Shown: positions 1-7,424 of the stretch, piece after piece
Layout of the letters: every line of letters starts with the position of its first letter
Position numbering within the stretch: the stretch's first letter is position 1
Assembly: GCA_964507045.1 (NCBI GenBank)
Contig: CAZDOO010000009.1
Location: 1-64,000, forward strand
Length of the DNA: 64,000 nt
Direction: 5' to 3'
Source of the DNA: UBA8199 sp964507045
Lineage (GTDB): Bacteria; Verrucomicrobiota; Verrucomicrobiia; Limisphaerales; UBA8199
Position numbers and translations under genes: made by a program
Notes under the pieces: generated by a model
The model's database searches: none
What the model saw: only the letters and a program-made list of their open reading frames with translations
Told to the model about the DNA's origin: nothing

Positions 1-642
1 ATACCGGCCCGCAACACGTTTCTGGAAGGCGCGATGCTGGAGCCGGTCAACACCGTGCTCAAGGGCGTCAAGCGCCTCACGCTCCGGCGCGGCGACACCG
101 TGCTGGTGGCCGGGCAGGGGCCGATTGGCCTCATGTTCACGCGCCTGCTGGCGTTGCGGGGCATGCGCGTCATCGCCACCGACCTGCTGCCCACGCGGCT
201 GAAGCTGGCGCGCGAGTTCGGCGCCTTTGCCGCGCACCGACCCGCGTCCCTTGCCCCCCTCGTCACCAGGCTTACCCGGGGCCGCGGCCTCGACGCGGCG
301 GTCATCGCCGTGCCCTCCGACGCCGTCGTGCGCGAGGCCCAGGCGCTGGTCCGGGGCGGCGGCCAGGTGCTGCTCTTCTCCCATACACGGCGCGGCGCCC
401 AGACCTCGCTCGACCTGGCCACCATTTGCGTGGACGAGAAGGAGCTGATCGGGAGCTACTCCGCGGATTTCGAGCTGCAAGCGGAAGTGGCCCGGCTGGT
501 CTTCATGCGCAAGCTGGATGCCCGCCGCCTGGTCACACACCAGTTCCCCCTCGCCCAAACCGCCGCCGCCATCGAGTTAGCATCCCACCCCACCGCAAAG
601 TCCCTAAAGGTTGTCGTGGTTCAGGGCGAAGGGCGGTCGTGA
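1..642 (+). CDS. Zinc-dependent alcohol/polyol dehydrogenase, C-terminal part (5' end outside window)
   Basis: The reading frame is open from base 1, so the true start lies upstream and only about 213 C-terminal residues are seen. The fragment begins in the catalytic domain (a LEPVNTVLKG segment of the type that lines the active site in threonine/sorbitol dehydrogenases). It then enters the Rossmann fold with the dinucleotide motif GQGPIG after the strand TVLVA, followed by a strand ending in an Asp (VIATD) that may contact the NAD ribose. The zinc ligands of the N-terminal half are not in view, so substrate cannot be named. The gene runs convergently towards the GH57 gene, with 24 bases between the stops. 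Family assignment is confident; sorbitol, threonine or another polyol as substrate is open. Confidence 0.85.
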   Translation: MPARNTFLEGAMLEPVNTVLKGVKRLTLRRGDTVLVAGQGPIGLMFTRLLALRGMRVIATDLLPTRLKLAREFGAFAAHRPASLAPLVTRLTRGRGLDAAVIAVPSDAVVREAQALVRGGGQVLLFSHTRRGAQTSLDLATICVDEKELIGSYSADFELQAEVARLVFMRKLDARRLVTHQFPLAQTAAAIELASHPTAKSLKVVVVQGEGRS

Positions 643-666
643 GGGATCATTGTGAGCCGACAACTC

Positions 667-2130
667 TCAGAGGTCGTGCGTCAGGATTGCCTCCAGGCGG
701 CGGCAGATTTCACGGCCGTAGTCGGTCCAGATGCCGTGGCCCCAGTAGCGGTAACAACTGGTTTGGGAGCAGAGCAGATGGAATAGGGCGTTGCGGAAGC
801 GGCCATCGCTGGTGGGCAGACCCGGCTTAAGCACCTTCTCGTAGAAGAGCGAGCTGCCCTTCTCCATGGAGCTGAGCAACGATTCATAGCCCTGCACCCA
901 GGAAATGTTGTTCGTCCAACTGCCGCCTTCCATGTGAAAGCGGTGATCCTTCTGCTTGAGCTGCTCGATGATCTGGCCCAGGTGCTCGGGGCCCTCGCCG
1001 GGCTTGAAGCAATCCCAGATCCGCTTCTGGCAGATCGGTTGCACGACGGGCAGGTCCTTCTCCGCGATGCCCAGCGCGAACAAGTGTTCCAGGTATTCGG
1101 TGACGTTCATGGCGGGCGTGTTCGAGCCGGAGCATTCACGCATGGCCTCCAAATACTTGGGCGGGAACTCGTTCATCATCACGCCGCCATTCTCGCCGTC
1201 GGCGATCTGCGTCACCAGGGGCGGGACCTGTTGGCCGGCGAGGTCCCAGCGCGAGAGTCCTTTGGCCTCATAGTACGGCTGCATTTGAGCGACGAGCTTG
1301 GTGTCGCTGCCCTGGGTCTTGATAATGGCGATGATACTGGCCTCCTGGCCACGTGAGTTGCGGCAGACCAGGCGGTGCGGCAGGTGTTTGCGCTCGGGGC
1401 CGTGGCCGTTCTCGGGGCGCTCGACGGTGTGTTCCTGGACCAGCACCCACTGGTAGCCGCAGTCCTTGAGCGTCTTCACAAACTCGTAGGCCGTGTCCGG
1501 ATGGTTGGGCAGCGCCATTTCCGCGGGCGAGAACCCGCGCACGCGGCCCAGCGCCTCGATGCCGAAGATGGCGGCGAAATGATGCTGCCAGGCGAGGACA
1601 TGCAGCCGATAATCCTGCACCGGGGTGGAGGGCGCCACCGCATGGCCCCACGGGCAACCCAGCCATTCTACCGCCGTCCGGTAGCGGGGGTCGCAGGTGA
1701 TGCGCTGGAGATTGTCGAAGACATCATTGAGGCCCATCTGGCGGAGGCCGTGCAGCAGCGTGCCGGAGTATTCCAGCATCACGCGCGGCTGTTTGCCTTC
1801 GTCCACCAACTGTGGGACGAACTCGCCCATGCGCTTGTAGCACCAGTGGAACACCGAGGCGTTGTGGTTGTCGCCGATGCCCGGGTTATCCATCATGTGC
1901 TTGAGATTGCTGATAATCTCGGCGGTGGCGAGATTGGGGCCGCCGGCCGGGATCAGCGGCTGGTGCATGTGCAGCGCGACGGCGAACGCGCTCTTGATGC
2001 CGCCGAAGTCAATCCGGCTCTCGGGCCGGAAGACCGGCTGCCCGCGGCTGGCGCGCAGGGCCGACTCGACTTGAGCTTCCGCGCCGCAGAGGTTCGGCAA
2101 GCTTCCAACGTATTCTGGCAATTCACTCAT
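667..2130 (-). CDS. Glycoside hydrolase family 57 protein
   Basis: A 487-residue protein with the GH57 hallmarks. It has the conserved region 1 HMHQP at residues 54-58, a region-3-like GFSPAEMAL segment whose Glu204 is in the position of the catalytic nucleophile, and a later ADGENGG segment like the conserved DxE region. No signal peptide is seen, so it is probably cytoplasmic. GH57 enzymes act on alpha-glucans (amylases, branching enzymes, amylopullulanases), so a role in glycogen or maltodextrin turnover is likely, but the subtype cannot be fixed from sequence reading. It starts 15 bases after the stop of the aldehyde dehydrogenase gene on the same strand, so the two are probably co-transcribed, linking alpha-glucan breakdown with triose oxidation. 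Confidence 0.88.
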   Translation of the reverse strand: MSELPEYVGSLPNLCGAEAQVESALRASRGQPVFRPESRIDFGGIKSAFAVALHMHQPLIPAGGPNLATAEIISNLKHMMDNPGIGDNHNASVFHWCYKRMGEFVPQLVDEGKQPRVMLEYSGTLLHGLRQMGLNDVFDNLQRITCDPRYRTAVEWLGCPWGHAVAPSTPVQDYRLHVLAWQHHFAAIFGIEALGRVRGFSPAEMALPNHPDTAYEFVKTLKDCGYQWVLVQEHTVERPENGHGPERKHLPHRLVCRNSRGQEASIIAIIKTQGSDTKLVAQMQPYYEAKGLSRWDLAGQQVPPLVTQIADGENGGVMMNEFPPKYLEAMRECSGSNTPAMNVTEYLEHLFALGIAEKDLPVVQPICQKRIWDCFKPGEGPEHLGQIIEQLKQKDHRFHMEGGSWTNNISWVQGYESLLSSMEKGSSLFYEKVLKPGLPTSDGRFRNALFHLLCSQTSCYRYWGHGIWTDYGREICRRLEAILTHDL

Positions 2131-2145
2131 AGGGTTCTTGATCCA

Positions 2146-3789
2146 TCAAAGCAGGTAGTCGGTGTGCAGAAAACTGGAGTGCCGCCCGCTGACGATGTCC
2201 TGGATCAACTGCCGGTTGTCGGGCGTGGCTTGCGCCGCCACCAGCGAGCGGATCGAGAAGCATTTCAGCGCGTCGCTGATGGACAGCGTTGCCTCGGCGG
2301 AATCTTTCCGCCCGGTGAACGGCAGCGTGTCCGGCCCGCGCTGGCACTGGCAGTTGAGGTTGATGCGGCAGACCTGGTTGGCGAGCGGGGCAATCAGCCG
2401 GGCCACGCGCTTGTGGTCGTGGCCAAACACGCTTACCTGCTGCCCGAAATTCGAGCGTACCACGTAATCCAGGAATTCCCGCTCGTCGCGATAGGAGCAG
2501 ACCGGCACCACGGGGCCAAACTGTTCCTTGTGGTACAGGTCGGTCTTCGGCGCCACGGGATAGACCACTGCCGGGAAATAGAGCGTCTCCACGCAGGTGC
2601 CGCCGCCCGCGTTGATGACCTGTGCGCCGGCGGCCGCCGCGTTCTCCACATACGCGCTGAGCGTGCTGGCCTTGTCAAACTCCGGCAGCGGCGTGAGTTT
2701 CACGTCCTTGTCCCAAGGCATCCCGAAGGGCAGGGCGTTGACGGCGGCGCAGAGCCTATCCAGGAATGCCGGCGCGAGGGATTCGTGCACGAAGAGCATC
2801 TTCAACGCCGTGCAACGCTGGCCGTTGAAGCTGAGGCTGCCCGTCACGCATTCCTTCACCGCCGCGTCCAAGTCGGCGTCCGGCAGGATCAGCGCCGGGT
2901 TCTTGGCATCCAGCCCCAGAATGCAGCGCATCCGGTGCGGCTGCGGATGCTGGTGTTTGAGGATGTCGGCCACCCGGCTCGACCCGATGAACGCCAGCGC
3001 GTTGATGCGTCCGCTCTTCATGATCGGGCCAATGATCTCGGCACCCGAGCCCGAGAGGAAATTGACGACTCCGGGCGGAAAGCTCTCGGCAAACGCGCGC
3101 AGCAACGGCTGGTGCAGCAGCCGGCCGAACTTGGGGGTCTTGACCACGAGCGTGTTGCCCATGATCAGCGCCGGGATGAGCGTGGTGTAGATCTCGTTCA
3201 ACGGATAATTGAACGGCCCCATGGACAGGACCAGGCCGAGCGGCGAACGGCGCACCTGGGCGATCACGCCGCCATCGAGGCTGAAGCGCGAGCCGGTGCG
3301 GTCAATATCCTTCAGGGCTTCAATGGTCTTGCGGATATACTCGACGGTGCGGTCGAACTCCTTGCGGCTGTCCTCCAGGCTCTTGCCAATCTCCCACATG
3401 AGCAGCTTCACCACCTCGTCGCGCACGGCCAGCATGCGGACCACAAAAGCCTCTACCGCCTCGATGCGGGCCGACACGGTCAGCGTCGGCCAATGGCCGC
3501 GCCCGTCATCCCACGCGCGGGCGGCGGCTTCGAGCGCCGCCAGGGCCGTGGTCTCGTCCATCGCCGGCACGCTGCCGATAACGGGCCGGCGCAGCGCGCC
3601 GCCCTCGCGCAGGCAGATCGGCGAACTGATCTCCGCGAGCGGACCGGTCCATTCGCGGAGTTCGCCATTGATCAAATACAGGCGTTCATAGCTGCGGGTG
3701 TCCAGGCGGCATTCCGCCGGGATCTGACCGGCAGTGGGAAACGCTTCGGCTAATCGCCCGGCGAGGTTCGCAGAAGGTGACGAGTTCAT
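2146..3789 (-). CDS. Aldehyde dehydrogenase, GAPN-like (NADP-dependent glyceraldehyde-3-phosphate dehydrogenase type)
   Basis: A 547-residue aldehyde dehydrogenase superfamily member. Visible landmarks are GPFNYPLNE (residues 191-199), KTPKF after the cofactor strand, a FIGS motif near 268 and the catalytic Cys326 in FNGQRCTAL. The C-terminal region with NCQCQRGPDTLPFTGRKDS is characteristic of non-phosphorylating NADP-dependent GAPDH, which oxidises glyceraldehyde-3-phosphate directly to 3-phosphoglycerate. The segment that normally reads ELGGKNP reads GLDAKNP here, so the canonical general-base Glu appears to be Gly292. That leaves some doubt about mechanism or substrate. It is the first gene of a pair with the GH57 gene. 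Family is sure; physiological substrate is inferred. Confidence 0.85.
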   Translation of the reverse strand: MNSSPSANLAGRLAEAFPTAGQIPAECRLDTRSYERLYLINGELREWTGPLAEISSPICLREGGALRRPVIGSVPAMDETTALAALEAAARAWDDGRGHWPTLTVSARIEAVEAFVVRMLAVRDEVVKLLMWEIGKSLEDSRKEFDRTVEYIRKTIEALKDIDRTGSRFSLDGGVIAQVRRSPLGLVLSMGPFNYPLNEIYTTLIPALIMGNTLVVKTPKFGRLLHQPLLRAFAESFPPGVVNFLSGSGAEIIGPIMKSGRINALAFIGSSRVADILKHQHPQPHRMRCILGLDAKNPALILPDADLDAAVKECVTGSLSFNGQRCTALKMLFVHESLAPAFLDRLCAAVNALPFGMPWDKDVKLTPLPEFDKASTLSAYVENAAAAGAQVINAGGGTCVETLYFPAVVYPVAPKTDLYHKEQFGPVVPVCSYRDEREFLDYVVRSNFGQQVSVFGHDHKRVARLIAPLANQVCRINLNCQCQRGPDTLPFTGRKDSAEATLSISDALKCFSIRSLVAAQATPDNRQLIQDIVSGRHSSFLHTDYLL

Positions 3790-3876
3790 TTGCGGTGGAT
3801 TGAAGCCGCAGCGGGCCCAAAAAGCAATCCCGCTGCCGGGGCAGAGAGCCGGACTCGGCAGATGCAGGTGCGCCTT

Positions 3877-4548
3877 TTAGTGGCAAAGGCTCTTCGGACT
3901 GAGCAGAGCCAGCACCTCGCCCGGCCGGTCAATCAGATGCTGCGCCCCATTCTTCAGCAGCTCCTCTTTGCTCCGAAATCCCCAGAGCACTCCCACCGGG
4001 CACATTCGAGCGGCGCGGGCAGTTTGCATGTCAACGCCTGAATCCCCCAAGTAGAGGCACTCAGCCGGGGGAACTCCCAGTTGGCGGGCGATTTCCATGG
4101 CACTGGCAGGGTTGGGTTTGCGCGGGAACTTGTCGCTTGCCCCCAGGACCGCATCGAAAGCCCACTTCGCAAGCAATTCGGTCACACATTGCTGCGTAAA
4201 GTGATCCGGCTTGTTTGACAGCACCGCCAGCTTGAGTCCGCGAGCGACCAGGGCGTCGAGCATTTCCGGCACGCCGGCGTAAGGCCGGGTTTGGGCATTC
4301 CAGGTTCGCCCGTATGCCTGCACATAGGCATCAAGGCACGCTTGCACGGTGGCTTCGTCCCGGTGTGTCTCCGGAAGCGCCCGCAATATCAGCTTGGCAA
4401 CCCCGTCGCCGACAAACGTCCGATAGTCCCGGTTGGGGTGGGTCGGAAAACCGCGGGCAGTCAGAACAGAATTGGCGGCGTTGGCGATATCATCGAGAGT
4501 ATCGAGCAACGTGCCGTCGAGATCAAAGATGGCGCTGCGAAACGGCAT
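3877..4548 (-). CDS. gph: HAD-superfamily phosphatase, phosphoglycolate phosphatase-like
   Basis: A 223-residue HAD hydrolase. Motif I is FDLDGTLLDT near the N terminus (nucleophile Asp and acid/base Asp), motif II is the SNKPD segment, motif III is the KPNP Lys, and motif IV is GDSGVD. The helical cap between motifs I and II is that of the Gph/PGMB subfamily, which dephosphorylates 2-phosphoglycolate or similar small sugar phosphates. The frame stays open upstream to 4923, but that part overlaps the divergent gene at 4639 and lacks HAD character. The ATG at 4548 sits just ahead of motif I and follows an AAGCAAGG-like ribosome site, so it is taken as the start. Substrate beyond the subfamily is inference. 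Confidence 0.88.
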   Translation of the reverse strand: MPFRSAIFDLDGTLLDTLDDIANAANSVLTARGFPTHPNRDYRTFVGDGVAKLILRALPETHRDEATVQACLDAYVQAYGRTWNAQTRPYAGVPEMLDALVARGLKLAVLSNKPDHFTQQCVTELLAKWAFDAVLGASDKFPRKPNPASAMEIARQLGVPPAECLYLGDSGVDMQTARAARMCPVGVLWGFRSKEELLKNGAQHLIDRPGEVLALLSPKSLCH

Positions 4549-4587
4549 ACCTTGCTTAGACAGCAGTTCTTTCTGTTCTTCCGACTG

Positions 4588-4616
4588 TGGACAGCGGGGC
4601 CATCCGGGTGTATAAT
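4588..4616 (+). promoter_or_regulatory. Sigma-70-type promoter for the GIY-YIG-like gene
   Basis: TGGACA (4588-4593) and a perfect TATAAT (4611-4616) are separated by 17 bases, and the start codon at 4639 lies about 16 bases beyond the expected transcription start. The region also separates two divergent genes. Confidence 0.7.
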
Positions 4617-4638
4617 CAATCAATATTGCGGGGGCAAG

Positions 4639-5022
4639 ATGAACTTCATGAAGAAACTGTTCGGCGGCCGCCCGGAGGAGGCGGAAACCACGACTTCGGC
4701 TTTGGTCAATTGGCCTGGCCAGTCGGGGACGCAGTATCAATACACGGTTTATTCTCTTGATACCGCGTTCCCGCCCGTGCCGGGCAACTACCTCTATGCC
4801 AAACAATCCGAAGCGGGGCAGTGGATTCCGCTGTACATAGCGCAAACCCGGGACATGCACCAGCGACTGGAGGGGCATGAGAAATTGCAGGACGCCACCG
4901 AGAATGGGGCGACTCACATCCATGTTAATTTCTCCGCGGGCGGCCAGGCGGGCCGATGCACCGAGGAACGGGATTTGATTATGCGCTGGAAGCCGATGCT
5001 CAATGAATCAGTGGAGGGCTGA
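4639..5022 (+). CDS. Small GIY-YIG-like domain protein
   Basis: A 127-residue protein. After a charged N terminus it shows the arrangement of a GIY-YIG nuclease fold: a GNYLYA strand (residues 49-54, equivalent to GIY), PLYIAQT (64-70, equivalent to YIG), Arg76 in a MHQRLEGH helix, Glu109/Glu110 in TEERDLI, and Asn122 in KPMLNE. The tyrosines, Arg, Glu and Asn that form a GIY-YIG active site are therefore all present, although the YIG glycine is Ala. There is no additional DNA-binding domain. Many such stand-alone proteins are of unknown function, and DNA repair or nuclease activity is only inferred. It has its own promoter immediately upstream and is divergent from the HAD phosphatase gene. 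The upstream extension of the frame has no protein-like character. Confidence 0.7.
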   Translation: MNFMKKLFGGRPEEAETTTSALVNWPGQSGTQYQYTVYSLDTAFPPVPGNYLYAKQSEAGQWIPLYIAQTRDMHQRLEGHEKLQDATENGATHIHVNFSAGGQAGRCTEERDLIMRWKPMLNESVEG

Positions 5023-5206
5023 GGCGGACGGGGGCCTCCGCTCTAAAGGTGCCTGGCCATGTCCAGTGGCTGAGCCGGAACCGGCTGCCTGGGGGGCACG
5101 GTTTCGGCATGGAGGCGCGGCAGCGCGTTTCGCTTCGCTTGCAGGGCGCCAGGGTTGCTCCTGCCGCGGGGTTGCCGGAGCTACTTGGTTCGTGCGAAGA
5201 CCAATC

Positions 5207-6400
5207 TCATTTCCCCGAAACCAGCGGGGGAAGCTTCGCTCCGTAGTAAACCGCCCGGTGCCGGTTGTCATCATAGGCGAAGTGGAGCCATTGCTTGTCC
5301 TTACTCACAAAACCGTCCGGGTAATTCAACCGGCCCTTTGGTCCGTCGCTGGATTGTGCCACGAGCACCCGGCGGTAGGGCCACGTCTTCATGCCGTCGA
5401 AAGAAATCCATAGCGCCAATGGACTGCGGTGCGACGGGTTTGGGTTGTGCAGGAGCGCTACCGTGTCACCGCCCAGCGGGTACAGCGTCGCCTTCGAGCC
5501 GGGATTGGGGATGTCGGTCTTAACCGCGAAGTCCGGCCACGTCTTGCCGCCGTCTTTGGACTCTGCGTAGTAGAGCACACCTCCAAGCCGGTCGGCGCGA
5601 ATGATCATCCCCATGCGCCCGTTGGCCAGCTCGACGATGTTGTTCTCGGCCCAGCCGTGGTAGCGGTCGTCGTCGGTGAGCCGGATGTTGCCGTGTTCGG
5701 TCCAGGTCTTCCCCTCATCCGCACTGATCAGCACGCCATTGCGCGGATTGCTGACGTAATGCGCCAGCGCCTTGTGCCAGGGCCTCTCCTCGGGTGGGGG
5801 CGGCGGTGTTCCGGCGGGCGGCCCGAGGTAGTGTTGGAATGGCAGCAGGATGCGTCCGTCATGGGCGACGAGGTGATTGCGGATAAACGTGAATCGGCCC
5901 AGGCGACCCGGTACCGGTTCGTACTTGCTCTAGGTGCGACATGAGTCGTCGCTGTGCATGAGCCACGATTGCCAGTCGCGCCCCCAGGTTTGGGAATGGG
6001 TGGAGAAGAACAACGTGCAGCGGCCCCCGCGCACCAGCAGCTCTGTCGGCCCCTGACCGCTGGTCTTGCCCCGGCGCGGCAGGCCGGTGTCCACCGGTTC
6101 CAGACGGGTCCAGGTCCGGCCGGCATCCCGGCTGCGGGTGAGGCCTATGTAGTTTTCAGGCGACGGCTCGCGGTCACCCCCTGCCAACATGAACAATGCC
6201 CATGACCCATCCGGCAATTCCCGCAGGGTGGTGTCACAAACCAGCCGGTTCGGCGACTGTCCATCGTAGGAGATCGAGGTGCGATCCTGCGTCGCGTCCT
6301 GAGCGGCTTGCTGGGCCCAATCCACAGCGGCCAGGGCCGGAGTGCCCAGCAGCGCGATGAGAGCGGACAGCTTGAAAGTGAGGGTGGCGTAGTGGGTCAC
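5207..6400 (-). pseudogene. Secreted sialidase-like (BNR/Asp-box) protein interrupted by an in-frame TAG
   Basis: The frame runs from a GTG at 6400 to a stop at 5207, with one TAG codon at 5930-5932. The GTG is preceded by a strong AAAGGAG ribosome site (complement of about 6405-6411) and starts a clear signal peptide (KLSALIALLGTPALA). Before the TAG are DTTLRELPDGSWALF and an Asp box (SRDAGRTW). After it the same frame continues with GRFTFIRNHLVAHDGRILLP and further Asp boxes (SADEGKTW, SKDGGKTW). Together the pieces form one roughly 397-residue beta-propeller of the sialidase/exo-glycosidase type, which would act on secreted or surface glycans. As written, translation stops after 156 residues. 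It may be a fresh nonsense mutation (CAG to TAG is one transition), an assembly error, or suppressed. Confidence 0.75.
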
Positions 6401-6837
6401 AATTCTCCTTTGAAGGCGCAGGCGTTGGTTAAGGTGTGTTGAATGGGCCCAATGGTGCCTCGAAGCGGGAAGAGCGAAAAGGGGAAAGTGGACGCGGGAA
6501 AAGCAGGGCTCGCGATCAGGAACAGAGCGAGAACTACGTTCAGAATGGCGGGCCGGGCAGACGGATCGGGGGATTAGATTATGTAGTCCACTGTAAGCTC
6601 GTCGCCGGCGTAAGGACCGCGCTGGACGGTTGCCGAGTGGCCCCGCCGCATTTCGGCCAGGCCTTCCTCGTTCGCGCAACCGAGTTTGCTGGTGCTGACG
6701 CTTCTTCCTTGCCTCCTCCAAGAGGTCCGCAGCTCGACTCTTGTCTGGATCATAGCCGAATTGGGTGCGGAGTTCCTCTCGCAAGCCAGCCAACATTATC
6801 GGGGCCAGCCTGTAAAGAGCTTTTGCAGCATATTAGG
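6401..6837. other. Intergenic stretch without a supported gene
   Basis: It holds the ribosome site of the sialidase-like gene at its left edge. On the minus strand around 6690-6796 there is a short stretch that reads protein-like (LREELRTQFGYDPDK), but it has no convincing ribosome site and degenerates into low-complexity sequence. It could be a gene relic. The right end abuts a MITE-like element. Confidence 0.5.
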
Positions 6838-7246
6838 CGCATCTCACTTTCCTGCAATAAACCGGGGCGCGCAGGTCGTGCGCGGCGCAACCCCACACCC
6901 CCCCGGTTCGGCCGGGCTCCCTCCCCATCCCTGCGCCAGCCCCCCTCCGTTACCTCACCGTTACCCCTCCCTAGCACCTCTCATAAACTATGAGAGGTGC
7001 TAGGGAGGGGTAACGGTGAGGTAACGGTGAGGTAGGCCAGGGCGGAGCGGCATCTGACCCGGATGGGGAGGTTACCGGCCTTTGGGGCCATCCGGACTGC
7101 GAGCCGGCTCCGGCCCTCAAGGGGTGCGACGCGCAGCTCGGCCTGTAACAAACGCCGCTATGCCGGTCGGCCCGGCCCGGAGTTGACCCGAAGGCCGACC
7201 AGAATGTCGGCGCCCCGCCCCTTCCCTTGCAGGAAAGTGAGATGCG
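6838..7246. mobile_element. MITE-like palindromic element, copy 1
   Basis: A 409-bp non-coding element bounded by perfect 19-bp terminal inverted repeats (6838-6856 and 7228-7246; core CATCTCACTTTCC and its complement). Its centre is a perfect 39-bp inverted repeat (6947-6985 and 6989-7027) with a 3-base loop, followed by another near-copy of the GTAACGGTGAGG unit. A second copy lies at 35537-35954 with the same order of blocks, including a shared GGCCTGTAACAAA segment in the right half. No transposase is present. The structure fits a miniature inverted-repeat element moved in trans. No clear target-site duplication could be read. Confidence 0.75.
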
Positions 7247-7424
7247 GCCCAGCTAAACTTGTGACGGGGGTGGCGAGATCCGCCGCCAGTTTCCCATCTC
7301 CAGGGTGCGCTCTTTCCTGAATCGTCAAACTATGCGGCTTCGCGTCCGGCTTTGCGGCAGCGGAAAGCGTAAAGGCTGGATTGCCTGTGAGCGGCTTCGG
7401 CGTGGCAAGAGGTTATGCTGTGGC

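Noticed and set aside
1375..3753. A 792-codon open frame on the plus strand across the GH57 and aldehyde dehydrogenase genes
   Set aside because: It is antisense to two genes with clear family motifs, and its translation is His/Arg/Gly-rich with no recognisable domain. High GC content leaves long antisense frames open; the same applies to the frames at 24538-25944, 41267-43084 and 44730-46586.
4549..4923. N-terminal extension of the HAD phosphatase frame
   Set aside because: It overlaps the divergent GIY-YIG-like gene and its promoter, and the residues do not resemble any HAD domain.
6690..6796. Possible short minus-strand gene reading LREELRTQFGYDPDK
   Set aside because: No ribosome site, no close partner gene, and the frame becomes low-complexity after about 40 codons. 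It may be a gene relic but cannot be supported.
6947..7027. Central palindrome considered as a transcription terminator
   Set aside because: The stem is far longer than usual terminators, has no T-run after it, and is shared by two copies inside a mobile-type element.
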